Positions 52,650 through 62,482 are shown, counted from the stretch's first letter. The stretch is DNA of 64,000 nt from Lachnospiraceae bacterium (GCA_017467845.1 JAFUKH010000080.1:1-64000); one strand, 5' to 3'. Notes: a model not told the origin generated them from the sequence alone. Program-made: numbers and translations.

Positions 52650-54771
52650 AATGACTCTCGAACACCTACGCCACAGCGGCTGGATGGTTGCCCTGTCCTT
52701 TATCGGCAATCTGATTGCAGGACCTGTTGTCCTTCTCTTTGCCTTTAGCAACAATGACTATAGCTTCTATGAACAAAATTACGAAATTGAAAAAGTACTG
52801 CTTATGAAGGCACGGGATACCGGCAGTTATCTGTCTTCCCTGTGCGGAAGCATGCTTCTTGCCGTATCCATGATCGGTGCCCTGATTGTAGCCCTGGGAA
52901 TCTTTTATTATTTATTCCAAAGCTCCAAGATTGATTTGTATCACAGTCTCCCACTCACCAGAAGTGAACTCTTTTACAGTGGGTATCTGGCAGGCTTTAT
53001 CATCTGGTTCGTGCCCTTTATCATCAGCAGTGTGATTACCCTGCCCCTTGCTTTTATTTGTGCCGGTGGTTTTCAACACATCAATATGATAATCGTGGCC
53101 TACCTTAAGATGCTGGTATTCCCGTTGATTGGTTTCATTATTACCTATCATCTTTGCTTACTTGGGGTAATGCTCAGTGGTAATATGGCAAATGCAGTTG
53201 TTGCAATCCCGGTATTCGGCCTTGCCCCTATTGTATTTTACGGATTGTTTACCGTTCATTTTGAGCAGTATTTTGAAACCTTTTACCAATTTGCTCTCGA
53301 TGCTTCCGATATATGTGCATTCTCACCCATTGCAACTCCTATTGTGATTCAGGCATTTCAGATAGATGAAGTAGAAGCAGGACTAGTGGCATTCCAGACT
53401 ATTATAGGACTGATTATCGCAGTACTAAACTTCTTTGTTGCAAAAGCACTTTATAAAACCAGAAAGAGCGAACTGGCAGGCCGAGGTATGGAGAATAAAG
53501 TTTCCTCCTTCCTAATCCGTTTTGTTGCATCCTTTGCAGCCGGTTCCTTCGGTGTACTCCTTCTGTTTTTGATTGGTATCAGCCGAAATGGCGTGGTATG
53601 GTCCATTCTCTTCTGTCTGTTTTTCACCTGCTTTACCTCTGCGGTACTCAGTGCAATCCAGAAGAAAACAGTAAAAGGATTGTTTGCGCACAAAGGCCAG
53701 ATGATTGCCTCCATGGCATTGGCAGTCGGTTTTATTCTAGTATGTCGCTTTGATGTATTTGGCTACGACACCTATCTTCCCAAGAAGGAAAATATTGAAA
53801 GTGTGGAGATTCGCATCAATGCCATATCCAACTATTATTACTACGGTGCAAATCAATATTTATTCGAATATACGGATACAGATGTTATCTACGAATTGCT
53901 GCAGGCAGGTGTAGAAAATTCGCCCTATACCAATGCGACCTCTGTTGTAGTAAAGGTTAATCCCAAAAGTGGCTTTTCCTACTACCGTAGCTACAGTATA
54001 CCGGTAAACCGGGTAGAGACCCTTCGCCCCATTATTGAAGATGAAAGTTACTTCAATTTCTTATACACAAGATATGATGAGCGTTCCTCTGATTTCGAAA
54101 GCATGTATATTTCTGATTTGAACTACAATCACTTTGATGTAGTGAATCCACAGCAGGCTCAGGCAGTATGGCAGGCATACCTTACTGATTTGAAGGAGCA
54201 TGCATCCATGGAAGATATGACCGAATATATAAATGTGGGAAGTATTGATTTCTCTATTACAGAAAGCTCCTCCTCCCACTTTTATCTGCCGGAGTTGCCG
54301 ATTTCCAGTGATTTTAAACACACTATCGCACTGTTGAAGGAATATTATCCACACTTGATATTTGAAAAGAGCGAACTGGATGTTGAGACATTACATGTAT
54401 CTGCGAATTTAAGAGAAGAGCTGTCCTTGGAAGAATACTACTTGGAGCATCTGATGGAGTCAGAACCTACAGAGCTTGTAAATTCTGTTAACGTCTATGG
54501 AGAACAGGTTACCATTGTTGAAACCACAGAATACTCTGAGTATGTATGCGAGTTTGCAGAAGAGGAACTCTTCTGGCTGTATGACTTCATCCACCCATGT
54601 CGTCAATTAGAAGATCGCTTAAATGCAGATAACTACGCTTACTTGGGTGAATTGGAGCTTCGCACCGGTAACCGCCTTAGCTGTTACATCGAGAAAGGAG
54701 CTATGACGGAAGAAGAAATTAAGACACTGGCCGCTATGGTAGAAAAGAGCGGAACCCTTACAGAATACTGA
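52624..54771 (+). CDS. ABC transporter permease with large C-terminal soluble domain
   Basis: 715 residues. About ten hydrophobic segments lie within residues 1-370 (for example LVALGIFYYLFQSSKIDLYH, where the typical SLPLTRSELFYSGYLAG motif of this family follows). The last 340 residues are soluble, acidic and rich in Tyr, probably outside the membrane. The N-terminal motif places it with permeases that accompany YtrA-type GntR regulators in Clostridia. Start has GGAGGTAGCAGGCT upstream. The giant palindrome begins 3 bases after its stop. Confidence 0.88.
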   Translation: MTSKNSIYKMTLEHLRHSGWMVALSFIGNLIAGPVVLLFAFSNNDYSFYEQNYEIEKVLLMKARDTGSYLSSLCGSMLLAVSMIGALIVALGIFYYLFQSSKIDLYHSLPLTRSELFYSGYLAGFIIWFVPFIISSVITLPLAFICAGGFQHINMIIVAYLKMLVFPLIGFIITYHLCLLGVMLSGNMANAVVAIPVFGLAPIVFYGLFTVHFEQYFETFYQFALDASDICAFSPIATPIVIQAFQIDEVEAGLVAFQTIIGLIIAVLNFFVAKALYKTRKSELAGRGMENKVSSFLIRFVASFAAGSFGVLLLFLIGISRNGVVWSILFCLFFTCFTSAVLSAIQKKTVKGLFAHKGQMIASMALAVGFILVCRFDVFGYDTYLPKKENIESVEIRINAISNYYYYGANQYLFEYTDTDVIYELLQAGVENSPYTNATSVVVKVNPKSGFSYYRSYSIPVNRVETLRPIIEDESYFNFLYTRYDERSSDFESMYISDLNYNHFDVVNPQQAQAVWQAYLTDLKEHASMEDMTEYINVGSIDFSITESSSSHFYLPELPISSDFKHTIALLKEYYPHLIFEKSELDVETLHVSANLREELSLEEYYLEHLMESEPTELVNSVNVYGEQVTIVETTEYSEYVCEFAEEELFWLYDFIHPCRQLEDRLNADNYAYLGELELRTGNRLSCYIEKGAMTEEEIKTLAAMVEKSGTLTEY

Positions 54772-54773
54772 CT

Positions 54774-55480
54774 AAAATAAAGGGACTGTTGCAAAATACA
54801 AAAGATGATCGTAGTGAAATGTTGTGTGGGGATTACCTCCCCTATGTTTGCAGACTGTTCAAAAATGCTGTAATTTCACAAAGCTGCATTTGCGTTCCTT
54901 GATTTGTTGTGTTTTTCCAAGTTTAGACACTCGGCTATCGGTCCGCATATTAGGCGGATTCCCATGGAAGAACTTTATAGCCGGCTCATGTTTGGGATTT
55001 TGTCTCTTTATTTGTAAGCTTAGAGAAAGTGCGTAGAAATTTCCAAAGTAGGGAACTGAGTTTCGGTCGTGTCGGGGCGCGCCTTCGACACAAGGAAAGA
55101 GCTGTACACACTGTGGGAGATACAAGTATCTCCACACAGGTGAACAGCTCTTTTTATTGTGTTCGAAGCTCGAACAGACATGAACATATCATAAAACTTA
55201 GTTCCCTACTTTGTGAAATTTAAGCAGTTTCGAACAGTTTACAAATACAGAGACATAATTCCAAATGCGAGTCGGCACTTTTGTTTATTTAAAGAATCCG
55301 CCCTATGCAGGACAGATACGCCGAGTGTCTAACACGTGGAAATAACACAACTCGAACGCAAAAGACAACTTTGGAAATTACTACGCATTTTTTCTAAGCC
55401 TTGCAAACGTAGGGGAGGTAATCCCCGCACAGCATTCCACTTCACATCATTTACAGTTTGCAACGTCCCTTTTTATTTTA
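54774..55480. repeat. Giant (about 700-bp) imperfect palindrome between convergent genes
   Basis: The left arm (from 54774) and the reverse complement of the right arm (to 55480) align over their full length around a centre near 55124. Paired blocks: AAATAAAGGGAC with GTCCCTTTTTATTT at the ends; GTGGGGATTACCTCCCCTA (54827-54844) with its counterpart at 55410-55427; TTAGACACTCGGC (54923-54935) with 55320-55332; GGCGGATTC (54953-54961) with 55294-55302; AAAGTAGGGAACT (55045-55057) with 55200-55212; and GAGCTGT/ACAGCTC at the tip. At the tip GAGATAC-AA-GTATCTC is perfect. No coding frame spans it convincingly. Its T runs at the centre and right end could act as terminators. It could be a long hairpin RNA or a foldback element. 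Confidence 0.85.
55098..55155 (+). terminator. Central terminator-like hairpin of the palindrome
   Basis: AGAGCTGT...ACAGCTCT (55098-55151) with an inner stem GAGATA/TATCTC, followed on the plus strand by TTTTTATT. It could end plus-strand transcripts of the ABC operon. Confidence 0.6.
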
Positions 55481-56314
55481 GTTTCTCACAAATCCAATCA
55501 TCAGACCACCCTTTTCCGCATAGAAGCTGCAAAGGCCCATGGTCATCTCAATACGTACCTTAGCATCCTTAAACTCTGTAAGAATTGCCTCCTTTAGGGC
55601 ACTGGCTGCACCAAGATTATTACAATGATCTACAATCACCTGACCACCCTGATAACCCATCTTCTTCATAATCTGACAGATGCTGGCGATTGCCTTCTTC
55701 TCACCGCGGCACTTCTCCACCGGATGAATCTGCCCGTCCTCGCTTACGTCGCCAACCGCACGAATTCCAAGAAGTCCTGCAATAGCAGCAACTGTGGGCT
55801 TTACCCGTCCGTTATTTGCCAGATTCTTCATATTTTCCAAACAGAAAAGAAGTGCTGTGTTCTTCTCCTTATATGCATCCGTTTCCTTGCAAATGGTATC
55901 AAAATCCTTCTCTGCCTTGATTCCTTCATAAATCTTTTCAACCAAAAGCTTCATCTCCGGACCGGCAGAATAAGAATCCAATACATATACCTTCTTCTCA
56001 GGATTCTCCTCCATATACTGGGACGCAGCAGTCATTGCCGCATTATAGCTTCCGGATAAGGTACTGATAATGGTTACACAAAATACCTCATCAGCCCCTT
56101 CAAATGCAGCCAGATAATCTCCCACCCCCGGACAAGCAGTGCCGGACTTTCCTTTATAAGTACTTAAGGTCTCTGCCATATCAATTACATCCAGATTGGA
56201 ATCATCCACATATTCCTTATCAGCAGTTCTGATTACCAACGGAACAGATTGAAAATCTACGCCTTCGAAAGCTCTCATATTGGCAGCTGAATCCACAACA
56301 ATTTTTCTTTTCAT
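55478..56314 (-). CDS. DegV-family fatty-acid-binding protein
   Basis: About 278 residues from ATG 56314 (GTGGGGAA upstream with 8-base spacing). It reads MKRKIVVDSAANM, the usual DegV start with Ser binding the fatty acid carboxylate, then SGTACPGVGDYLAAF and TIISTLSGSYNAAMTA. DegV/FakB proteins deliver fatty acids to FakA kinase. Its stop codon lies in the last bases of the palindrome. Confidence 0.93.
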   Translation of the reverse strand: MKRKIVVDSAANMRAFEGVDFQSVPLVIRTADKEYVDDSNLDVIDMAETLSTYKGKSGTACPGVGDYLAAFEGADEVFCVTIISTLSGSYNAAMTAASQYMEENPEKKVYVLDSYSAGPEMKLLVEKIYEGIKAEKDFDTICKETDAYKEKNTALLFCLENMKNLANNGRVKPTVAAIAGLLGIRAVGDVSEDGQIHPVEKCRGEKKAIASICQIMKKMGYQGGQVIVDHCNNLGAASALKEAILTEFKDAKVRIEMTMGLCSFYAEKGGLMIGFVRN

Positions 56315-56416
56315 TACCATTTCCCCACGTTTTTCACAACTTTTTATATAGTTTCAAAAACTACATTTAAAAGTATGATAAATGAGATAACCGGTGATGT
56401 CAATAGTTACTTCACT

Positions 56417-57700
56417 TTATTTCTTATTCAGGGCATCCATTCCAAGATACCTTCCCCTTTCGCCAAGGTGTTCTTCAATACGAAGAAGCTGATTGTATTT
56501 TGCAACTCTCTCACTTCTGCATGGTGCTCCGGTCTTAATCTGGCCGGCATTGGTTGCCACTGCCAAATCTGCAATAAAAGAATCCTCTGTCTCGCCCGAC
56601 CTATGGGAAACCACCACGCGATATCCCGCTTTATGAGCCAGATGAATGGCCTCCATGGCTTCGCTGACCGTACCAATCTGATTTACCTTAATCAAAATAG
56701 CATTTCCGCAGCCCTCTTCAATACCTCTGGAAAGTCTTTCTGTATTGGTTACAAAAAGGTCGTCTCCCACCAGCTGCAGCTTATCCCCAAGCTCCCTTGT
56801 CAAATCATTCCAGCCCACAAAGTCATCCTGATCCAGACCATCTTCAATGGATACCAGCGGATATTTCTCACAAAGCTCTTTATAATAGGCAATCATAGCT
56901 TCGCTGTTGCGAACTACCACTTCCCCCTCAAATTTATACAGGGCAGATTCCCGGTTATACAGTTCAGAAGCTGCTGCATCCATGGCAAATACAAAGTCCT
57001 TCCCAACTACGTAACCACATCTCTTCACTGCCTTACTTAATATTTCAAATACCTCATCTGCATTCTTTAAATCCGGAGCAAAACCGCCTTCATCACCTAC
57101 AGCTACGGACATACCCTGTTCCTCCAAAAGCTCCTTTAAAGAATGATACACCTCAGTCCCCATACGCAGTGCTTCCGAAAAGCTTTCTGCACCTACCGGC
57201 ATAATCATAAACTCCTGAAAATCCAGACTATTATTGGCGTGTCTTCCACCGTTAATTACATTCATCATAGGAACCGGGAGCACGATACCACTTCTACTCT
57301 CCAAAAACTCATACACTTTCATATTCATAGCCCTTGCTGCCGCTTTTACACAGGCAATGGATACCGCTAAAATTGCATTGGCACCCAGTGCAGATTTATC
57401 CCTTGTTCCATCTGCTTCACACATCATCCGGTCAATGGCACTGATATTCGTTACATCCATACCATGAAGCAGCTCATTTATCACATGATTAATATTACTC
57501 ACTGCCTTAGTGACACCTTTTCCATGATAACGGCTTTTATCTCCGTCACGAAGCTCCAATGCCTCATGAATACCCGTAGATGCACCGCTGGGAACCATCG
57601 CCCTTGCCATAATACCATTTCTTAAATGTACCTCTGCCTCCACTGTCGGATTTCCCCTGGAATCTAAAATCTCTCGTCCGATAACCTTTTCAATTACCAT
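56417..57700 (-). CDS. eno: Enolase
   Basis: 427 residues, full length. [19 protein letters not shown], the catalytic [17 protein letters not shown] and the signature [19 protein letters not shown] are all present. It converts 2-phosphoglycerate to phosphoenolpyruvate. It appears as a single-gene unit between degV and the MATE gene. Confidence 0.98.
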   Translation of the reverse strand: MVIEKVIGREILDSRGNPTVEAEVHLRNGIMARAMVPSGASTGIHEALELRDGDKSRYHGKGVTKAVSNINHVINELLHGMDVTNISAIDRMMCEADGTRDKSALGANAILAVSIACVKAAARAMNMKVYEFLESRSGIVLPVPMMNVINGGRHANNSLDFQEFMIMPVGAESFSEALRMGTEVYHSLKELLEEQGMSVAVGDEGGFAPDLKNADEVFEILSKAVKRCGYVVGKDFVFAMDAAASELYNRESALYKFEGEVVVRNSEAMIAYYKELCEKYPLVSIEDGLDQDDFVGWNDLTRELGDKLQLVGDDLFVTNTERLSRGIEEGCGNAILIKVNQIGTVSEAMEAIHLAHKAGYRVVVSHRSGETEDSFIADLAVATNAGQIKTGAPCRSERVAKYNQLLRIEEHLGERGRYLGMDALNKK

Positions 57701-57721
57701 ATATCCCTATTCTCCTTCATC

Positions 57722-57762
57722 AAAAAATGCTTCTTAACAGAAACTGTCAAGAAGCATTTTTC
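57722..57762 (-). terminator. Terminator after the MATE gene
   Basis: AAAAATGCTTCTT (57723-57735) pairs with AAGAAGCATTTTT (57749-57761), with a further GACAG/CTGTT. A T run follows on both strands. It lies between the MATE stop and eno. Confidence 0.85.
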
Positions 57763-57784
57763 CCATATACTATATGTTCTATTC

Positions 57785-59149
57785 TTATATCTTTATCTTG
57801 GTCCACTTGCCTTGCTTAAATCTTACAGACGCCATAACCAGTCTGGAACCCTGGTCAGCAATAACTCCCAGCCAGATACCTATGATTCCCCATTCCAGCA
57901 CATATCCGAAGAAATAAGAGCCCAGGCTCCGGCAGATGGTAACGCTGATGGTACTTGCAATTGCCGTGAACATGGTATCTCCCGCACCACGCAGGCATCC
58001 CATATAGATTACCTGAGAAATCTGTAACATTACAATGAAGGCAATTACATACATAATACCCGTTCCGATATCTACAATTGCAGGTTCCTTGAAGAATAAA
58101 CCAAAAAGCCATCTTCCTCCCAAAAGATAAAGTACAGCCAGCACTACTGAGATGCCCCCTCCCAGCATACGACAGATTTTGCCATACTCCTTCGCCAGTT
58201 CCTGATCCTTTGCGCCAAGGCTGTAGCCTATAAGAGCAACCGCAGCTGACTGCAGTCCGTCACCGAAGGAGAAGGATAAGTGCATTACATTCATTGCTAC
58301 CTGATGAGCCGCCATAGCATCCGTTCCCTGCCCTGCCGCCATCAGTGCCGTAAGCATAAATCCCACTCTCATAAAAAGCTGTTCAATAAAAATACTGTAA
58401 CCAACCTTTACAATATTCTTAAAAGCGGCGATTGTTGGAAGCAATTTATTTTTCCAAATATAAGTAATACTTACAAAATTATCTTCCTTCCGCACAGAGT
58501 AGATACTCATAAAGCATGCCACAACCGTTCCAAGCACAGTAGCAATCGCCGCCCCCCTAATCCCAAGCCTCGGGAAACCAAAATTACCTTCAATGAGCAG
58601 ATAGTTAAATATTACGTTTACTGTGTTGGATACCAAATTGGTACGCATGGTAATCTTCGTATTTCCCGCGCCACGCTGGGCGGCATTGATACCCATCTGG
58701 ATGCAGTTAAAAATCATACCCCCCATAATAATCTGATAATACGCTACCGCTGCATCATGGGTATCTGCATTGGAGCCACACCAGCGAATGATAGTATCCG
58801 CATTTAGTACCAGTACAGCACTGACAATAATTGCTGCACCGATTACAAAGCAGAGGAATGTTGAGAAAATCCGATTCGCACCTTCCTTATCCCTTTCTCC
58901 TCTACGCCTTGCAACCAACGCAGAAATGGAAACATTTCCTGCAAAAAATAAAGCAAGTCCAACCATTTTGGGCTGCGTAGTAAGTCCTACCGCTGCCACA
59001 TTTGATGCTCCCAGTCCGCTTACCATATAGGAATCCACAAGAGCAACCATTGCCACAAAAAAGGATTCTAAAATAGCAGGCCAGGCAATCTTTATAGCTC
59101 TTCTTACATGTTCTTTATCATAGGTCAAAAATTTCATCGTCTCAAACAC
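57785..59149 (-). CDS. MATE-family efflux transporter
   Basis: 454 residues with twelve predicted membrane spans in two MatE halves (AWPAILESFFVAMVALVDSY at the start and GYSIFIEQLFMRVGFMLTAL in the second half). The start of each half has the conserved IxxP/E pattern. It would export drugs or metabolites using an ion gradient. It follows the ecfT gene by 19 bases on the same strand, so they could be co-transcribed. Substrate unknown. Confidence 0.93.
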   Translation of the reverse strand: MFETMKFLTYDKEHVRRAIKIAWPAILESFFVAMVALVDSYMVSGLGASNVAAVGLTTQPKMVGLALFFAGNVSISALVARRRGERDKEGANRIFSTFLCFVIGAAIIVSAVLVLNADTIIRWCGSNADTHDAAVAYYQIIMGGMIFNCIQMGINAAQRGAGNTKITMRTNLVSNTVNVIFNYLLIEGNFGFPRLGIRGAAIATVLGTVVACFMSIYSVRKEDNFVSITYIWKNKLLPTIAAFKNIVKVGYSIFIEQLFMRVGFMLTALMAAGQGTDAMAAHQVAMNVMHLSFSFGDGLQSAAVALIGYSLGAKDQELAKEYGKICRMLGGGISVVLAVLYLLGGRWLFGLFFKEPAIVDIGTGIMYVIAFIVMLQISQVIYMGCLRGAGDTMFTAIASTISVTICRSLGSYFFGYVLEWGIIGIWLGVIADQGSRLVMASVRFKQGKWTKIKI

Positions 59150-59168
59150 TTCCTAATTCAAACTACAA

Positions 59169-59993
59169 TTAAAATGGATTGTAAAATCTGTTCCCATCAT
59201 AAAATGTGACAATAAGGGCAACTACAACAAATAAAACAGACACCCCTATGGTCAGATAGTCATTCCTTTGAAGCTTCTTACCGGAATACCAGGTTCTCTT
59301 TTTATACTTTCCGAAGCCTCTCAGCTCCATGGCATTACTTACTACATCAATCCGGTCCATACTGGAGAATATGAGTGGGAAAATAATAGCTGCCATGTTC
59401 TTAATACGCTGCATAAGCGGTGCTTTGGAGGACATTTCAATTCCCCGCGCCTCTTGGGCATGTTTAATGGCAGTGTAATCATCCTGCACATCCGGTATAT
59501 AACGAAGGGCAATTGCCACCGCATATCCGATATTATAGCTGATACCCACTCTGTTTAAGGAGGCAGCAAATTCACTGGGATTGGTAGTGACAATAAACAT
59601 AAACACCGCCGGAATCACCGTCAGATATTTAATCATAACATTAAACTCATAAAACAGCTGCTCATAGGTCAGTGTATACGGTCCAAACAAATGCACAATA
59701 GGCGTTGCTGAACCATAAATCTTTTCCCCTTGATTCGGCGAAAAGAAAAAGATTGCCAACAAATTAATCACCAGGAAAAACATTATAAACTTGAAAACAG
59801 TTCCTACCTGCTGCCATTTGGTCTTAGACATTGCAAATATCACCAGACTTAATACCAGCATCACCAAAAGCACTCTGGTATCATAAGAAAGCATGCTGGT
59901 CAGTGACCAGAGCAAAAAGAAAATCAGCTTCGTCACACCGCTCAACCGATGAATCCAAGTATCCTTTTCTTCATAAGATAATATCCTAGACAT
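59169..59993 (-). CDS. ECF transporter transmembrane component T
   Basis: About 274 residues from ATG 59993, which overlaps the ATPase stop; AAAGGAGAAAG lies 10 bases upstream. A longer frame to 60074 lies within the ATPase gene. Segments typical of EcfT include VTKLIFFLLWSLTSML and the coupling motif ALRYIPDVQDDYTAIKHAQEARGIEMS with its Ala-Arg-Gly. It joins the ATPases to an S component. Together with the ATPase gene upstream it forms an energising module that could serve BioY or the UPF0397 protein. Confidence 0.92.
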   Translation of the reverse strand: MSRILSYEEKDTWIHRLSGVTKLIFFLLWSLTSMLSYDTRVLLVMLVLSLVIFAMSKTKWQQVGTVFKFIMFFLVINLLAIFFFSPNQGEKIYGSATPIVHLFGPYTLTYEQLFYEFNVMIKYLTVIPAVFMFIVTTNPSEFAASLNRVGISYNIGYAVAIALRYIPDVQDDYTAIKHAQEARGIEMSSKAPLMQRIKNMAAIIFPLIFSSMDRIDVVSNAMELRGFGKYKKRTWYSGKKLQRNDYLTIGVSVLFVVVALIVTFYDGNRFYNPF

Positions 59994-61710
59994 CTGCCAC
60001 TTTCTCCTTTCTGCGGGAGAGTCTGTCATAATAAATAAACTGCTCCACAAATTCGGAAGGAGTATCAATTCCACAACGTACTGCCAAATCGTACAGGGAA
60101 GTTTTCTTCAGACAAGCCTTATCCGCAATCTCTGCATCGGTCAGAACCTCTGACGGTGCCGCATCAATCAGAAGATGACCATCACAGATTACTACTGCCC
60201 TGTCCGTATATTCCAACATCAGATGCATGTCATGGGTAATCATAATAATGGTAATACCGTACTGCTCATTCACCTGCTTTAAAAATTCCATTATCTCCGT
60301 GTAATGACGATAATCCTGTCCCGCTGTAGGCTCGTCTAAAATAATTACATCCGGATTCATTACCAGAATGGAGGCAATGGTTACACGTTTCTTCTGACCA
60401 AAACTCAGTGCCGAAATGGGCCAGTTTCTGAAAGGATACAAGCCGCATGTCTTCAACGTTTTATACACCCTCTCCTTTACTTCTTCCTCAGGCACACCAC
60501 GAACCCTAAGTCCCAATGCCACTTCATCATAAATCATGGCCTTACTAATCATCTGATTGGGATTCTGCATTACAAGACCAATGCGCTCACCACGTTCCTT
60601 GATGGACTTGTCCGCCATATCTTCCCCATTTAAACGGATAGAACCATTCTCCGGGCTCATAAAGCCACAGATCAAATTGGAAAGTGTGGATTTCCCGGCA
60701 CCATTCTTTCCTACAATACTTATCATTTCCCCTTTGTTTACCGCAAAGTGAATATTCTCAAGCACCGGCTTTCCTTCCACATAGGCAAAATTTAAGTCCA
60801 GAATCTCCAAAGCCACATCCTTCTTTTTTTCTTTTCTTGGAAGAGGATGCTCCTTACACCACCGCTTTACTATCTCACGGTAGGGTACCAGATTCATAAG
60901 GGTAATATCCTCCGGCTCATCCTTGGCCTGCACATTACATCCGGCATGCTTCAGTGCCGTAATGTAAAGTGGCTCACGGATGCCTTCCTTCTCCAGAATA
61001 TCTCCTGCAAGCAGCTCATTAGGCGTCAAATCGGCCACAATCCGCCCCTCTCCCACTACCACAATCCGGTCTACTTTTCTGTAAAGCGCATCCTCAAGGC
61101 GATGCTCAATGATAATAATGGTTTTATTGTCATTCTTCTTAATATCATCGATTAAGGCAATTGCCTTCTTACCGGTTGCCGGGTCCAGATTGGCAAGAGG
61201 CTCATCAAAAAGAAGTATATCTACATCATCCACCATCACTCCCGCCATAGATACTCGCTGTTTCTGCCCTCCTGAAAGGGCACTGGGTGCCTGCCTAAGC
61301 AAGGACTTTACATCCACCATATCTGCAATTTTGTCCACTCGTTCAAACATTTCCTCTTGCAATACATTATCATTCTCCAGTGCAAAGGCGATATCCTCCG
61401 CTACCGTCAAACCGATAAACTGACCATCCGTATCCTGAAGCACTGTCCCTACCATTTTGGACAAACCAAAGATTCCCAGTTTCATGGGATCCTTGCCATT
61501 AATGCAGAGAGAGCCGGTAATATCTCCCTTATATGCAAAGGGGACCAATCCATTCAGACAGTGGGCAAGTGTAGACTTTCCCGAACCGGAAGGACCCACA
61601 ATCAAAACCTTTTCGCCGGAATAGATTGCCAGATTGATACCTTTAAGCGTCGGCTCCGTCTGAGAACGATATTTAAACGAAAAATCCTTAAATTCAATAA
61701 TTGGAGTCAT
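59986..61710 (-). CDS. ECF transporter ATP-binding protein, two fused ABC domains
   Basis: 574 residues with two ABC modules. First: GPSGSGKSTLAHCLNG near residue 37, ALSGGQKQRVSMAGV near 143, LLFDEPLANLD near 166. Second: VGKNGAGKSTLSNLI near 333, ALSFGQKKRVTIASI near 435, IILDEPTAGQD near 458. Single-chain double ATPases like this replace the separate EcfA1 and EcfA2. The start sits after a terminator and has AGGAAACC-like spacing upstream. The T-component gene overlaps its stop by 8 bases. Confidence 0.93.
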   Translation of the reverse strand: MTPIIEFKDFSFKYRSQTEPTLKGINLAIYSGEKVLIVGPSGSGKSTLAHCLNGLVPFAYKGDITGSLCINGKDPMKLGIFGLSKMVGTVLQDTDGQFIGLTVAEDIAFALENDNVLQEEMFERVDKIADMVDVKSLLRQAPSALSGGQKQRVSMAGVMVDDVDILLFDEPLANLDPATGKKAIALIDDIKKNDNKTIIIIEHRLEDALYRKVDRIVVVGEGRIVADLTPNELLAGDILEKEGIREPLYITALKHAGCNVQAKDEPEDITLMNLVPYREIVKRWCKEHPLPRKEKKKDVALEILDLNFAYVEGKPVLENIHFAVNKGEMISIVGKNGAGKSTLSNLICGFMSPENGSIRLNGEDMADKSIKERGERIGLVMQNPNQMISKAMIYDEVALGLRVRGVPEEEVKERVYKTLKTCGLYPFRNWPISALSFGQKKRVTIASILVMNPDVIILDEPTAGQDYRHYTEIMEFLKQVNEQYGITIIMITHDMHLMLEYTDRAVVICDGHLLIDAAPSEVLTDAEIADKACLKKTSLYDLAVRCGIDTPSEFVEQFIYYDRLSRRKEKVADV

Positions 61711-61764
61711 AGGAAACCTTTCTTCATAAATCTACATGTCTCTGAATAGTTTACCACAAAAATA

Positions 61765-61790
61765 ATGACTAGGACACGGGTCCTAGTCAT
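61765..61790. terminator. Bidirectional terminator between the S component and the ATPase gene
   Basis: ATGACTAGGAC (61765-61775) and GTCCTAGTCAT (61780-61790) pair perfectly and CTTTTTT follows on the plus strand, TATTTTTG on the minus. It separates the S-component gene from the ATPase-T genes, although all are on the minus strand. Confidence 0.85.
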
Positions 61791-61810
61791 CTTTTTTCAT
61801 TTCTTTTCAA

Positions 61811-62362
61811 TTAATCCTCTTTTGCAAGACTGGATGACTTTGCTCCAATCTTAGAATATCCAACAGCGATTAATGTACCAAGGATTCCTGCAATAATAAT
61901 ATTTCCGAGGAATGCCCAGAAGCCCTGTGCAAATACTTTATTTGCAGGCTCTGCATAAATAACAATATCCAGAAGCGGCGCAACCAAAATCCAAGCAACG
62001 GCATTAGCCACTACCTGTACCACATTGAAAAGTACAATCTGTTTTTTACCAAAGTCACCATCCTTGATAGCAAACTTAGCAGCAAACACACCCATTGCAA
62101 TACCGAATACTGCCTCCGGGAATACCCAGCTCCACCATACGCTGCCGTAGAACAGTGCATCACCTAAAGCATGTCCGATAAGACCAACAGCTCCGCCTAC
62201 GATAGGACCAAATACAGCCGCCATAAATGCTAAAAGTGCAGCTCTTGGCTGAAGTGCTGTGTTAGGAATAAATCCCAGCGGAATCTGTACCTCGGTAAGT
62301 GCCACGAAAAGCGCAGTACCAATACCAATTGCAACTACTTCTTTAATTCCGAATTTCTTCAT
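61811..62362 (-). CDS. ECF transporter S component, UPF0397 family
   Basis: 183 residues with five or six membrane segments. The start VVAIGIGTALFVALTEVQIP and the block AVFGPIVGGAVGLIGHALGDALFYGSVWWSWV are the UPF0397 signature. The substrate of this family is not established as far as I know. It lies just upstream of the ATPase and T genes but has its own promoter and terminator, which allows its level to be set separately. The leader contains a structured element. The start has GAGGGAGGG upstream. Confidence 0.9.
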   Translation of the reverse strand: MKKFGIKEVVAIGIGTALFVALTEVQIPLGFIPNTALQPRAALLAFMAAVFGPIVGGAVGLIGHALGDALFYGSVWWSWVFPEAVFGIAMGVFAAKFAIKDGDFGKKQIVLFNVVQVVANAVAWILVAPLLDIVIYAEPANKVFAQGFWAFLGNIIIAGILGTLIAVGYSKIGAKSSSLAKED

Positions 62363-62387
62363 GAAAATAACCCTCCCTCATTTGTTA

Positions 62388-62443
62388 AGAACCATTCATT
62401 CGCAAAAAAAAGACTGCGAAGCCGCGATTTTGCAAATGGTTCT
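62388..62443 (-). promoter_or_regulatory. Attenuator-like nested hairpin in the S-component leader
   Basis: On the minus strand AGAACCATTTGCAAAAT and the complementary TTTGCGAATGAATGGTTCT enclose CGCGGCTTCGCAG followed by eight T. The inner stem plus T run looks like a terminator, and the outer stem closes around it. It lies between the promoter (62454) and the ribosome-binding site, so it may act as an attenuator. The same design is found after nifS at 44899-44954, where it ends an operon. Confidence 0.55.
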
Positions 62444-62453
62444 GAATAATTAT

Positions 62454-62482
62454 ATGGTACTAAAGCACACAAAAATTGTCAA
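62454..62482 (-). promoter_or_regulatory. Promoter of the UPF0397 S-component gene
   Basis: On the minus strand TTGACA (62477-62482), 17 bases, TACCAT (62454-62459), with a TATAAT a few bases further. Leader about 85 bases. Confidence 0.65.

Noticed and set aside
54824..55137. Frames of 70 and 92 codons inside the giant palindrome
   Set aside because: They lack good ribosome-binding sites, have unusual composition and follow from the inverted repeat itself. They may be conserved only because the repeat is.
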